This document shows, piece after piece, positions 23,949-35,068 of a DNA stretch of 64,000 bases. The notes beneath the pieces were generated by a model. That model was not told the DNA's origin and did no database searches. It worked only from the letters and a program-made list of their open reading frames with translations. Source of the stretch: Caprella mutica (taxonomy: Eukaryota; Arthropoda; Malacostraca; Amphipoda; Caprellidae); NCBI GenBank assembly GCA_947561585.1, contig CANNZV010001169.1:112303-176302 (forward strand), in the 5' to 3' direction. A program made the translations under genes and the position numbers. Each line of letters starts with the position of its first letter. The stretch's first letter is position 1.

Positions 23949-23954
23949 TTTATT
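23949..23954 (-). promoter_or_regulatory. Polyadenylation signal, Bet1
   Basis: TTTATT on the plus strand is AATAAA on the minus strand, about 70 bp beyond the Bet1 stop codon. With the AGBL5 signal it places the two convergent 3' ends within about 0.15 kb of each other. Confidence 0.45.
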
Positions 23955-24022
23955 TACCTAGTAGAAAACTAAATGAATGCATGATTCCTCAATCACTAAT
24001 TTTGATATAACAACAAGAGACG

Positions 24023-24178
24023 TTATCTAAATTTAAGTGCAAGCCATAATAAAACGAAGACGAATATAACAAATAGAACTAATATGTAATTGTTGTAATT
24101 TTGGAATCCTTTAGCAAGATTACCAACTCTTCTGATGCTTCTTGCAAGCAGATTGTCAGATTTGTGAAAATCATCATC
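24023..24178 (-). CDS. Bet1: Bet1 coding exon 3
   Basis: Phase-0 exon of 51 codons plus TAA, encoding the C-terminal half of the SNARE motif and the transmembrane anchor. The acceptor on the minus strand is CTCTTTCAG. Confidence 0.9.
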   Translation of the reverse strand, partial: DDDFHKSDNLLARSIRRVGNLAKGFQNYNNYILVLFVIFVFVLLWLALKFR

Positions 24179-27100
24179 CTGAAAGAGTGAGAAAAATTGC
24201 CATCACAATTATAACATAATATTTATCTTGAATTCAGCATTTCAAATGCATGGTTTCTATAATATCATTATTAGTATACATAGAATTAATTCGTGATTAG
24301 TAGGGTTGTGACAATATTTTTTTTTAAATATGCTTTTTATATTCTCTGGAAAACTATTCTCCTTATTTTCTAAATATATTCTTTTATGCTCAGAAATATA
24401 TTTTATATTCGTTTAAAATATGCTTTATCTGTATTCTTTTTATTCTCAATTATCCTTCTTATGATCAATTAATATTTGTTGTAATTCGAATAATAAACAT
24501 GATAAGAGATATTAGCAAGCCCCTCAAATCACATTTTGATACTAATCTGATGTTTCGCTGGAAGGGAATATTTGAAGAGTTCAATTAGGCTAATGTTTCT
24601 AATCATTTTGCTGCAAACCCCTCAAAACTTTGATAACATTTTCAAATTTATATGCTTTTAAAGGTCCTCTCCAGGCTCCGGGGAAAAATGAGTTTATTAC
24701 ATAATATTATAGAACCAAGGTCCACGATCATTATTCCGCAAACCGCATACAATTCGGTTCAGTATATATTTTATTATTTGCTTTTTAAAGTTTTTTAATA
24801 CTCTGTGAGCAACAATCGAGCGAATCTCCAACCTGACGCTGAGAGAGAAGATTGTACACTCTTTTGTTTTGATTTCCAATTTAGATTTTTAAACAAACAA
24901 TGCGTTTTTGGCTTTCTTTTAATATATTAATTGTTTCTAAAAGTATATAAACGTTTCTATAATACGTATATTCAAATTTAAACCTTAAAACGAATAATAA
25001 ATAGATTTATAAACAAAATACCTAGTTGACAATCAAAACAAATAGTGTACATTCTTCTTCATCAGATTGAAAGTTAGAAAGTCGGAAGTAAAGTAGGTTT
25101 TGTTGAGTTTGGATTATAAAAATCTTTAGAAGCATATAAAATTTAAAATATGCTATCAAATTTTATGGGGTTTGCAGTAAAATGATAAGAAACATTAGCC
25201 TCGCAATAAAAAAAATAGCTTGGAGAGGACCTTTAAAGAATTTTATAATCAAAACCCATTCTACTTCCGACTTACCAATTTTAAGTCTGAAGAAAAAGAA
25301 TTTACACCATTTTTTTGGATTGCCAACTAGGTATTAGGTAAATTAAATCCATTAAATAATCATGTAAAGGTATATAATTGGATAAACTTATTATAGAAAC
25401 GTTTATATACTATAGGAAACAATTAGAATCTGTAAACTAACGAATTGTTTGTTTGTAAAATTCAAATTTGAAATCAAAACAAAGAGTGTACAATCTTCTA
25501 CAGCGTCAGTTTAGTGATTCGCTCAATTGTTGAACACAGAGTATAAAAACTTTAAAACCAATTTAAAAAATATATAATGAACCGAATTGTTTGCGGTTTG
25601 CAGAATAATGATCGTAGACCTTCGTTTTGTAATAAACTTTTTTTTTCCCGTAGCCTATAGAGGACCTTCAAATAAATCATTTTAACTGAAATTGAAACAC
25701 ATGGATTCAATGCGTACACTGTGCATCGTCTGAAAAATTTCAGCAGTAATATCGGGTTAATAAAACTGGCAAGTTTTTAATTTTACTTAAGTAACCTTGA
25801 ACAGTTGTTACGATTAAATGTAAATACTTTTTGTAATAATAATTTATGAAACTTCAATATTGAACCTTGAGTTGGGTATGTTCCAATAATGTTGTCATGT
25901 ATTGTTGGGCAACGGTCTTTTAAAATACCTACATTCCTGCTTTCGATCGCTTCATGTAGATATATATATTTTTTAGTTGTACTTTGGTAATTTTTGCTTA
26001 CATGACGTAACTCAGAAAAAAAAATTCATAGTTTCATGAGAAACATTATTTACTCATGAAAAGAATATATTTTTATAATGAGAATATAGTTTTAATTAAA
26101 AGAAAATGCTTTGTTTCAAATATGCTCATGAATATATTTTATGCTAAAAAGCATATTGTCACAACCATAGTGATTAAGTATATTTAAATATTAACGATCT
26201 GCATAACAAGGTAAGATTAAACACTAACTACAATAGATTAAAGAACTAATTTGAACAATTAACATGAAGCATAAATATATATATAATTTGATTAAAATCA
26301 ATTAGATACTCACCATTTCACCAAGCATTCTATTTTGAGTCCTCACTTCATTTCCAATATCAATTGTGAGCTGGAAAAATAAACTTGGATGAGCAAGTTA
26401 TTGAAGTTAATAATTACTAATTGTAATTAGAATGGTAAAGTACACATCACGTTAACCCATTAATGCCGATAGTTATTGTGCAGCATTTTTTCGAATTTTA
26501 TACTTTAAAATAGTTATATAGGATTGATTTAACACATTTAAAAAATTGATTGGTATATATGAAAAATATGGCCTGGCAACTATAGTTACCAATCGGCAGT
26601 AACGTAAGTAAAATAGCGTTTTTCGAAATATTTGATCATTTCATGTACAGAGTATTGTTAAATGCAATTGAATAATAAAAAAATTCCATTTCTTACTTAA
26701 ACATAATATTATCTCATTATTAAGTCATCATTAAGTATTATTGAAAGGTTGTAACTGTGGTCTCACTTTTTAGAATCTACCCTGTTTTACCATCATCTGA
26801 GTAACGAAATCATCTATAGTTATTAGACTAATAGTATTTAATCTCATGGCACTAGAAACCAGTAAAGTTCGACCATCCGGCATTGGAGTTCGGCTCAAAC
26901 TTCAATCAATGACCAATATTTTTGTACCCAGAAATAATTGGAATATTGAAGAAAACGAAAATTATTACGAAAAGCACAATCATGCGGTATTGAAATTGAC
27001 TTTGCATAAAGCTAACTCTGTTCACACTAATAGTCAAGCAATTCATACGTCCAGAAAAGTCGAAAATGTTTCAAAATATTCTCTGCATCCCCTTCAAAAC

Positions 27101-28301
27101 AACAATAAATTAGGGAAAAATAAAATATTATTTGAAATTAAAATATTTCATGAAAATACAGTGTTAAGATGAATATTAACAATGGAAGTTAATTTTAAAT
27201 CAATGAATAGATCGAAATGAAACTCACTGAGTCGAAAAAAATTAAGTCACATAGATAACACTACTGATATTACACAAATGAAACCACACTACCCGACACA
27301 CACGCAGACAACTTGCACAACTCAGAACAAATAAATCCCCACTACTACACAGCTACCTACACAAAATATCACCTGACACACACACATCACCAAACTGTCC
27401 ACTCTGCAAAACACACACACGACACCATACACCTCTTTAACTGCCCCAATCTCCCAACCTCTCTCACTCCATTGGAGCTCTGGACTAACCCTGTGGGGGT
27501 GGCACCCTTGATCGCCGAGTGAAGGGGCCTCCTGGGATTGTAGGAGGGAGGAGTAACCCCAAACACCACACCACACACACAAATATGCAAAACCTCGCAC
27601 CTCCACCCTGGCCCTGGTCTTAGTTGCCCGCAGCATCGCTGGGGTGGGCTGTACCCCTCCCTACTGGCAGGGTGGCTCGTCGCGGGATGACAGACCGTGA
27701 GAGCAGTGAGAACGAACCCCACTCCCAGTGTCGGGAGTGGGGAGGGGTCGACATCATCACTGCCAAGCAGCAACTATAGTTACCACACTAAATATTTTGT
27801 TTCATATAATTTCCAAATAAAGAGTTGATATAATTTAGTTTACATGGCACAAAAGAAGTACCTTTGTCCCACCATATCACAGTAAAATTTAAAAGATAGC
27901 ATCAAAATATGATGTACATCTTACGATTTACTGAGTAGCAATCCAGATATCATGAAATGAACCAGGCATCAATGAGATTTGAAATTAAACAATAGCCATT
28001 CTATTCAACCAAACAATGTTATACTTGTATTGAACACTTATTGGACTTGAATGAAACTATTGAGCATGATAGCACTTGCAATCCATAATTTTTATGGGAC
28101 ATTAATTTATCTGGCAACTATAGTTGCCGCTCGGCAGAAATGGGTTAATGAGTTATGTAAGAAATTATGAATGGCAAATTATCTCACCGATTTCAGTGAC
28201 TTTACTTTGCCTCTGAGTTGAGTAGTCATGAGTTCATTTTCATCTTCCAGGTAGTGACTGTGAGGTGACCCATTGCCAGAGTAATTGTTATTGTAAGACA
28301 T
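24023..28301 (-). CDS. Bet1: Bet1-type Qc-SNARE, 3 exons
   Basis: Three minus-strand exons (28301-28188, 26370-26314, 24178-24023) join in phase to 108 codons plus stop, each with GTGAG-type donors and YAG acceptors. Bet1 is a Qc-SNARE of ER-to-Golgi transport, anchored by a C-terminal membrane segment. Seen: N-terminal low-complexity MSYNNNYSGNGSPHSHY, SNARE motif from ENELMTTQLRGKVKSLKS through LTIDIGNEVRTQNRMLGEMD (very close to the vertebrate Bet1 core, unlike the Bet1L/GS15 core), DDDFHKSDNLLARSIRRVG, and a hydrophobic anchor YILVLFVIFVFVLLWLALKF. The length fits the family (about 110-120 aa). Both introns are swollen by transposons. The upstream untranslated exon, if any, was not located. 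Confidence 0.9.
24301..26169. mobile_element. hAT-like inverted-repeat element in Bet1 intron 2
   Basis: Ends TAGGGTTGTGACAATATTTT and, inverted, TATGGTTGTGACAATATGC. The flanks GTGATTAG (24293-24300) and GTGATTAA (26170-26177) form an 8-bp duplication with one mismatch. The terminal sequence and 8-bp duplication suggest the hAT superfamily. Its inside is largely taken by the palindromic repeat at 24545-25672, and no transposase frame is seen. Confidence 0.75.
24545..25672. repeat. Large palindromic repeat with AAGGTCCTCTCC ends
   Basis: 24661-25115 and 25240-25672 are inverted copies (for example AGTGTACAATCTTC / GAAGATTGTACACT and TTGCGGTTTGC / GCAAACCGCA). A further inner pair, 24550-24672 with 25125-25223, repeats GGAGAGGACCTTTAAA ends. 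The same sequence begins again at 63828 at the right window edge, so this is a multi-copy inverted-repeat element family. Exact boundaries and duplications are unclear. Confidence 0.7.
26314..26370 (-). CDS. Bet1: Bet1 coding exon 2
   Basis: A 57-bp phase-0 micro-exon encoding LTIDIGNEVRTQNRMLGEM, the central part of the SNARE motif with the likely zero-layer Gln in RTQNR. Donor GTGAGT, acceptor TTTTCCAG on the minus strand. Confidence 0.9.
26456..28144. mobile_element. TTAA-type (piggyBac-like) element in Bet1 intron 1
   Basis: Flanked by exact TTAA (26452-26455 and 28145-28148). Ends CCCATTAATGCCGA and, inverted, TCGGCAGAAATGGG. The palindrome GGCAACTATAGTTGCC lies near both ends (about 26574 and 28113). 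Without this element intron 1 would be only about 130 bp. A truncated retrotransposon sits inside at 27292-27781. An open frame at 26846-27172 has no recognisable domain and is not called a gene. Confidence 0.8.
27292..27781 (+). pseudogene. 5'-truncated non-LTR retrotransposon tail
   Basis: A GC-richer 490-bp island flanked by the exact 9-bp duplication ACCACACTA (27283-27291 and 27782-27790). A frame at about 27313-27522 contains CPLC-like CNCPN/HTHDTIHLFNCPN and LELWTNPVGVAPLIAE, which resembles the extreme C-terminus of Jockey/RTE-type ORF2 proteins. The rest is 3' untranslated region. It was inserted after the TTAA element that contains it. Confidence 0.7.
28188..28301 (-). CDS. Bet1: Bet1 coding exon 1
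   Basis: 38 codons starting at the ATG read from 28301, ending ...GKVKSLKS with donor GTGAG. This ATG is the only one consistent with the family's N-terminal length. Confidence 0.88.
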
Positions 28302-28917
28302 TTGGGATAATAAAGGAGAAAAGCTAATTCTTTGGTAATGGAAAATGTTTAGTTTTACATAAGATCAAGATTCTGTAATATTATATTAATGATAATTAAA
28401 CACCTTATAAAATAGGGAAATAATATTATATTGATGCACTCAATGAATAAAGATGAAAGAAATGAATACATAATTTCACTTTTGACACTTCACATAACTT
28501 TCTTATTAGCTATTACCTATTAGTCATAAAACAAAAAGTGTAAGATGCTTTTTGTTCAAAAGAAGTTAGATAATCTTCATTGATTAACAGAATATTATTT
28601 GAACTTTTTAAATGAAAAGTAGCATTTGGTATCTTTGACCTCGAAACCCTCACCTAACATAATAATTATTGAAACAAAAAATAAAAATGTAGCTAATCGA
28701 CTATTTGGCTAGGTTGGACAAAGAAAATTTACTAATAATAATAGGGACAATGAATAAATTTGAATTCAAACAGGCATGTTAGACAAAAACAAGTACAAGA
28801 AAAAAACATTATTTTGAAAAAGTAAATTGTTGTAGTTTCACAAAATATGAATTCACCAATATAAATATTTAGCAATATAGATTATATTGTAGATCATATT
28901 AGAAAAAAAAAGGTAAA
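28302..28917. other. Upstream of Bet1
   Basis: AT-rich DNA that should hold the Bet1 5' untranslated region and promoter; no motif stands out. Confidence 0.4.
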
Positions 28918-29024
28918 TTCCTAGTTCACGTCCCTATTTCATTTAAGGACGTGAACTAGGAAGGGGGTATTTGGATTGGTTCCTAGTTCACGTCCGTAAA
29001 TGAAATAGAGACGTGAACAAGGAA
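28918..29024. repeat. Double hairpin repeat (TTCCTAGTTCACGTCC), copy 1
   Basis: The 16-mer TTCCTAGTTCACGTCC occurs four times in alternating orientation within 107 bp, giving two adjacent hairpins separated by GGGGTATTTGGATTGG. A close copy stands at 37803-37905, so this is a dispersed repeat. Confidence 0.75.
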
Positions 29025-29199
29025 TGGGGTATTATTCAATTTTTTTTTTCTTTAATTTCATTTTATCTGATTTTTTGCATTACAATTATTTGAGATGGGA
29101 CAATTTAAAATTTTTTGCTGATTCCGATTCTTTGAAAAAGGCAAAGCTCGATTTCGATTCTTCATATATTTAATAAATGTATTAAAAATGAATTATTAG

Positions 29200-29965
29200 C
29201 CTCGAAGCAGGCGTCTTTATCTATCTGATATTTGTGGACATCTTTACGCACCGCAATTAACTTTGAAACTAAGAGATTAATGCAAATTTTGAGTATGCCA
29301 TCATAAAGAGCAGCTTCTAATCCCTTAGAAAATATGTTAAAAGTATGCTAGTACCGCACTTGGATAGATCGTCAAATGTTTGAAAAAGTAACTCCTATGA
29401 AATCATAGATTCAATATTGCCGCATGTGAAAAGATAAATCGCTCATAGTTTGCCATTATCAAATTATGGATAAAGTTATTGGTTGATTTATTTTAAATTT
29501 TGGGTGAACATCACTAATTAAGGGAACTTCATTTCTATAAAGTCCAATTTATATTACAGACAGGGATATTTTAAATTAGCTTCTTTGTTAGTGTGAAATA
29601 AAGCTCGCCTAATATAAGTTTATGTGGACATATTTTCGCAACACTAATAACAGGGTATAACTAATGCCTTGATTGAATTTTAGGTTATGCCATTGTAAAA
29701 AACAGCTTCTGAACCAGTAGAAAGAATGTTGCATATTTGGTATATTGATCATATTATATCATGTGGTAAGTAAAAACGTATGATTTTATGCATCCCTATG
29801 TATCAGAAATTTACATCTTTTCACACTGCTATTGGGTCATAATGTAATGAATAATACAAAATTGAATTACGCAAACGTAAAGAGCAGCTTCTGAACATTT
29901 AGAAACAATGTTAATATAGCTGTATGTGCTGGAATACCACCAGCATTTTAGCAATTAATTCAGTA
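29200..29965. repeat. Three degenerate long direct repeats
   Basis: The block AAAGAGCAGCTTCTAAT-like (29306), AAAAACAGCTTCTGAACC (29698) and AAAGAGCAGCTTCTGAAC (29878) recurs with similar upstream text (TATGTGGACAT.TTTTCGCA / CAACTAATAAC), with spacing of roughly 200-400 bp. It is an old tandem or satellite-like sequence without coding potential. Confidence 0.45.
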
Positions 29966-30235
29966 AATTTCATTTAAATTATTTTAAAAGCCTGCCAATG
30001 AAATATTTCCATTTTCATAACGTTTTAACTCATCCCACCACATTGTGTTCAAATAATGTTCATCCCTAAAGCTGATATGTAAGAAACTCTCATTTTCAGT
30101 TTAAAGTTGTATCATGAAGCAGGTGTCAGTGCTTGAATGTGGCATTAGGAGTGGGGCATTTTAATTCTTTATGTAGCTTTGATTAGTGTGTTCATTATAA
30201 ATTCTGCAAATTTTAATAACCATATATACTTTCCA

Positions 30236-30340
30236 GTTCTTAAAGTAAACGTAATCTGTTCCATTAACGTAAACTAGATCTGTTCCATTATAGTAAACTA
30301 GATTTGTTCCATTAATGTGAACGAGATTTATTACAAAACA
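30236..30340. repeat. 24-bp tandem repeat, about four copies
   Basis: CTGTTCCATTAACGTAAACTAGAT-like units; a short degenerate minisatellite just upstream of copia copy 2. Confidence 0.7.
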
Positions 30341-30396
30341 TAAACTTTTTAGTTTATTAAAAACGTAAACGTGTTAGAATTAAGTCTTATAACAGT

Positions 30397-30672
30397 TGTT
30401 GTATTAATGTAGTCACACTTTGTTATGTTTATATTTTGCATTTAGCTAATGTATTTTACCTACTCAGCAGAATTGTCTTATGATAACATTTCCTGGTTCT
30501 AGCTATGATTCATGTTGTATACCTAATTGTTTCCTGTTTATCATTATATAAAAAGATGTGTAAATCTCTCTAGTTGTCAGTTGTCTGTAGTGAATCGCAG
30601 AGCTATCACTTATAAGAAACTTATACTTTTCAACTTGTAATAACCACTGTTCATTTAACCTATGTTTTATCA
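30397..30672 (+). repeat. 5' LTR of copia copy 2
   Basis: 276 bp, TG...CA, followed by the tRNA-iMet-type primer-binding site GGTTATGGGCTCAG at 30675-30688. Confidence 0.9.
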
Positions 30673-33094
30673 ATGGTTATGGGCTCAGAGAAACGTTTTT
30701 TACAAAGTGAGATAACCTGTTAAGTAGAGAAAAACTTAAATGGTTATTTATTAAAGATTAAAAATAGCATTGTTGAGAATATACAGTGAATTTTCTTAAG
30801 TGATTATTTTTGATTGGTTTGCTATGATAACAGGATTAATTTTATATTGGATCAACATGGCATTTCAACTCAAGTTGTATTTTATTCTTCATGAAAGCAA
30901 GAATAATTTACAAAAATATGCTACAAATATATCATTAGTTAGATGTATGCTTAGCCAACTTGTTTATATAATTCCAAAAGGTTAGAGCATAGTGGTAACT
31001 TGTTTTTAGTTACATTGAAGTATAAATCTCTTTTTAAATCAAGTGTCAATTGTTTTCATATCATGGCTAGTGATAAATTCTTGGGGATTACCCCATTAAC
31101 TGAAAACAATTATCCTACTTGGAAGGTACAGGTTAAAATGTATCTACTTAGAGAAGGATTAATGTCAATAGTTGATGGGACAGAGACGGCTCCTGCTGAT
31201 TCAGCAACTCAGGCTATCCGGGATGCATTTAACACAAGGAAAAATAAGGCGTTAGCTAGTCTTGTGTTATCTATATCAACCCAGCAATTATTTATAGTTG
31301 GTGAACCTGATAATCCAGCGACTGTTTGGAATTCTCTACAAAATGTATTTCAGGCAAATACATGGTCCAATAAATTGCGACTGAAGAAGAGGCTTTTCAA
31401 CCTAAAGCTCACATCAGAAAACAACCTTCAAGCTTATTTGAAGGAATTCACAGAAATCTTTCAAGAACTTGCTGTTTTGGATGAAGCAGTGAGTAATGAA
31501 GATAGAGTCATCTGTTTACTCTCCTCACTACCTACTCAGTTTGATGTGATTGTCACAGCATTGGAATCACAAGCAACTGTACCATCTTGGAATGCAGTCG
31601 CTGAAAATCTCAAACGTGAAGCAATAAAGTTAAGTACACTAGATTCAAATAATGTGAACAGAGCATTAAGTATAGAATCAAACAGAGCTGCTGTTTCAGA
31701 TTCAGTGAAAAGCAAGCAGAGTATTATTTGTTACTTTTGCAATAAAGTAGGTCACATGAAGAAGGACTGTTTTAAGCACAAGAATTACATGCAAGCGAAA
31801 CAGTTAAAGTCTCAGGCTAATATAGTGGAAGCAAGTAACCTTAAAAAGAACAGATCTCTTTATGCTAGTGCTCTCTGTAGCAAAGATATTTGGAATAATT
31901 CTTGGATTATAGATTCTGGAGCTACAGCTCATATGAGTGGGGATGACCCACTCTGTTCAAACTTTGTACAACTAGAAAAACCTATAACTGTAAAAGTAGG
32001 AAACGGGTCTAGTTTACAAACTATGGCTGTGGGTAATATTGCTGTTAATCTTAAAATACCAGGGGGTAAAAGTAGAACATGCACACTGACCAATGTTTGG
32101 CATGTGCCTCAGTTAGCTTTTAATTTGCTATCAGTTTCTAGAATTACCAGTAATAACAAATCGGTTACGTTTGATAATAATTATTGTATAATTCATGATA
32201 AAGAAGAACTAATTGCTGTTGCCAACTGTATTGGTAAACTAAATGTATTAAATGTTATAGTTCATAAAGCTGTGATATCTGTTGATTCAAATAAATTGAA
32301 TGATATGTTATGGCATAGAAGGTTCGGTCATTTATGGAGGGATAATATGTGTAAAATGATCCGAAAGGATCTAGTAATAGGTTTGAATATTAAACTAAAT
32401 GCGATAGAAGGTGTTTGTAAACAGTGCTGTAATGGGAGAATTCATAAGTGCTCGTTTCCGATAGGAGGGAGGAAAAATCTTAAACCTCTTGATTTGATTC
32501 ATTCAGATGTATGTGGTAAAATTACCCCATCATCAATAGGTAATTGCTCATACTTTGTAACTTTTATTGACCATGCAACGCGTTTTACATGGGTATATGT
32601 AATAGCAAATATAAGTGAGGTATTTGAGAAATTCGTTGAATGGAAAGTAATGGTAGAGAAACATTATGAACAAAAAATTAAAGACATTGCGTTCAGATAA
32701 TGGAGGAGAATATACCTCAAATAAGTTGGAATCATTTATAACGAAAGAAGGTATCACTCATGAAAAATCTATTCCGAAAACTCCACAGCAAAATGGAGTA
32801 GCAGAAAGATTTAATCGAACTATAATTGAAGTTGTAAGATGTATGATCTCAGATTCAGATCTTGAGCAGGAGTTTTGGGCTGAAGCTCTGGCTACTGCCA
32901 CTTATATTAGAAACAGATGTATAAACTCTTTCTTAGGTAAAACTCCATATGAAGCACTAAACGATAGGAAACCTAATGTAAAACATCTCCAAGTATTCGG
33001 ATGTACTTCTTATGTACATATCCCACATGATTAGAGAAAGAAGATAGATCCCAAAGCTAAAGTTTGCTGCATGGATCAGGTACTAAGGGATATA

Positions 33095-33682
33095 TAAAGT
33101 AATTAACTTTACTAGGAGAAAATTAAAAGAATGACGAAGAAACTACTTTAATTACTAAAAAATAACCACACTCTTTTATTACATTTTGTTGTTGAAGATT
33201 CTCAATTTAATTCTCCAATATAGTATAATAAATTATTTGAAATACGAGTATAAGTTGGGCCTTTTATGCTAAATTAATTGGACCGCAGATTTGCAAATAT
33301 AAGTTCGAACGTTTAATAATGAATATAGGAAGCAACCATCTGCTACATATAATCACAGAGGAGCAACCTTATTAGTTTAATAGCCAACAATGATTATAGA
33401 ATGAAGGCTAGGTGAATTCTGTCGATGGAGAAGTGAAGCAGCTACAAGTCAACTCGTGTCACCTGGAAAGGTGACCGCATCACACCTAGTGCGTAGAACT
33501 AGATGACAAGTTGCAGAGATATAAGAGCGATGTTGTAGTAATGTCTCATGAGCAGGTTCATGCAAATAGAAATGAAATATGCATTAGCAAAGGGTTAGCC
33601 ATATACCCATATTTTGCCAGAGGAGTGAGCGAGAGTGTGGTTTTACACGATCCTAATGAGAGTGTGGTTTTATATTTTCTTC
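33095..33682. mobile_element. 588-bp insertion of unknown type in copia copy 2
   Basis: Copy 1 reads ...GGGATATAGGCTG... continuously; here 588 bp stand between GGGATATA and ATATAGGCTG, with ATATA on both sides (33090-33094 and 33683-33687). There is no coding sequence and no strong inverted ends. The size and 4-5 bp duplication would fit a solo LTR, but the ends are not TG...CA. Confidence 0.6.
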
Positions 33683-34628
33683 ATATAGGCTGTAAGATAT
33701 TGAAACTGAAAGAATTTTCTATTCTAGAGATGTGATCTTTGATGAATCAAAGACACCTAAGAGGCTCATTGATACAAAATTACCATCCACCCCATTGGCG
33801 GCGCTTTCAGGAGATTCAGACAAAGACAACCTTGCTGATGAACTTTCCATAATTCAACCACCTGTTGAATTACAGGTGGTTCAACCAGCTGATGAACAAC
33901 CAGAGGTGCAACCTGTGCTCAGACAGTCTACACGAGTGCGTCGGGCTCATTCAACAGCACTGGTATGGTGAATGGGATTTTTCTGAAGAAAGAGGTTTCG
34001 TTAGTAAAATGATGACTGAACCCAATACTGTAAAGGAAGCTAGGTGTATTCTTGAATCTTCTGAATGGCAGCTAGCCATTGAAGCGTGAATTAGATGCTT
34101 TTGATAAGCATAAAGTTTTTGAACTAGTCGAGCCTAACTCGAACATGAATGTTATTAATTCTAGATGGGTGTTCAAACGTAAATTGGGACACGATGGTAA
34201 AATAAGTTCTTATAAGGCTAGATTAGTAGCACAAGGGTTCTCACAGAGATTTGGAATAGATGATGATGAGACTTTCGCACCTGTAGTTAGATTTAAATCT
34301 GTGCGAACTTTGTCATCGTTGGCAGCTAAATATAATTTAATGGTTCACCATATGGATGTTAATTCTGCTTTTTTGTATGGAGAACTCGAAGAGAAGTTCT
34401 TTATGCGACAACCTACTGGCAATGTCAAAAAGGGGAAGGAGCACCTTGTATGTAAATTAAATAAATCAATGTATGGACTTAAACCGTCACCAAAATGTTA
34501 GAATGATTCTTTTGATGCTTACCTTAAAACGTTAGACTTTGTTCAATCTAAATGTGACCCCTGTATATATGTTAAGATGATTAATGATATCCCATGTATT
34601 GTGTCTGTATATGTAGATGATATAATTA

Positions 34629-35068
34629 GGGGTACGGTCAAGAGCCCCCCCGGTCAAGAGCCCCCCCAGTCATGAGCCCCCCTAGGTCATAAGCCCCCCC
34701 GGTCATAAGCCCCCCCCCCCCCCTCCATGTTTTTATAATCCTTATTTACCTAGTTAAACAAATGAAGAACTACTTAGATAGAAATAACTGAGAGTTGCTA
34801 ATGTAGTTTGTTGTATCCGCTAGATTGTTGTACTGCACACTTCATGATTGTTTAATGACCTGGCAGGGGGGTTCGGGGGGCGGCACGCCCCCCGATATAC
34901 ATATAATTTATATCTAATCAGTAATGAACTACAAAAGTGTCAATAAGGATTAAATAATATAGGTAAATAAGGATTTAAAAACAGGGGGGCTCGTGACGGG
35001 GGGGCTCATGACCGGGGGGGCTTATGACCGGGGGGACTTATGACCGGGGGGGCTTATGACCTACACCC
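34629..35068. mobile_element. MITE with GGTCATAAGCCCCCC end repeats (group E), copy 1
   Basis: Copy 1 of copia gives the empty site GATGATATAATTATAGC; here a 440-bp element is flanked by exact TATAATTA (34621-34628, 35069-35076). The left end is GGGGTACGGTCAAGAG; the right end, reversed, is GGGTGTAGGTCATAAG. Each end holds four or five copies of GGTCAWRAGCCCCCC. The centre has a GC-rich hairpin (GGGGGGCGGCACGCCCCCC near 34876). It breaks the reverse transcriptase right after its YVDDI motif. Confidence 0.92.

Noticed and set aside
26846..27172. 108-codon open frame inside the TTAA element
   Set aside because: No transposase motif or other recognisable domain; it lies in AT-rich DNA, so it is probably chance.
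27322..27773. Minus-strand frames opposite the GC-rich retrotransposon tail
   Set aside because: They mirror the Thr/Pro/His-rich plus-strand sequence and have no independent support.
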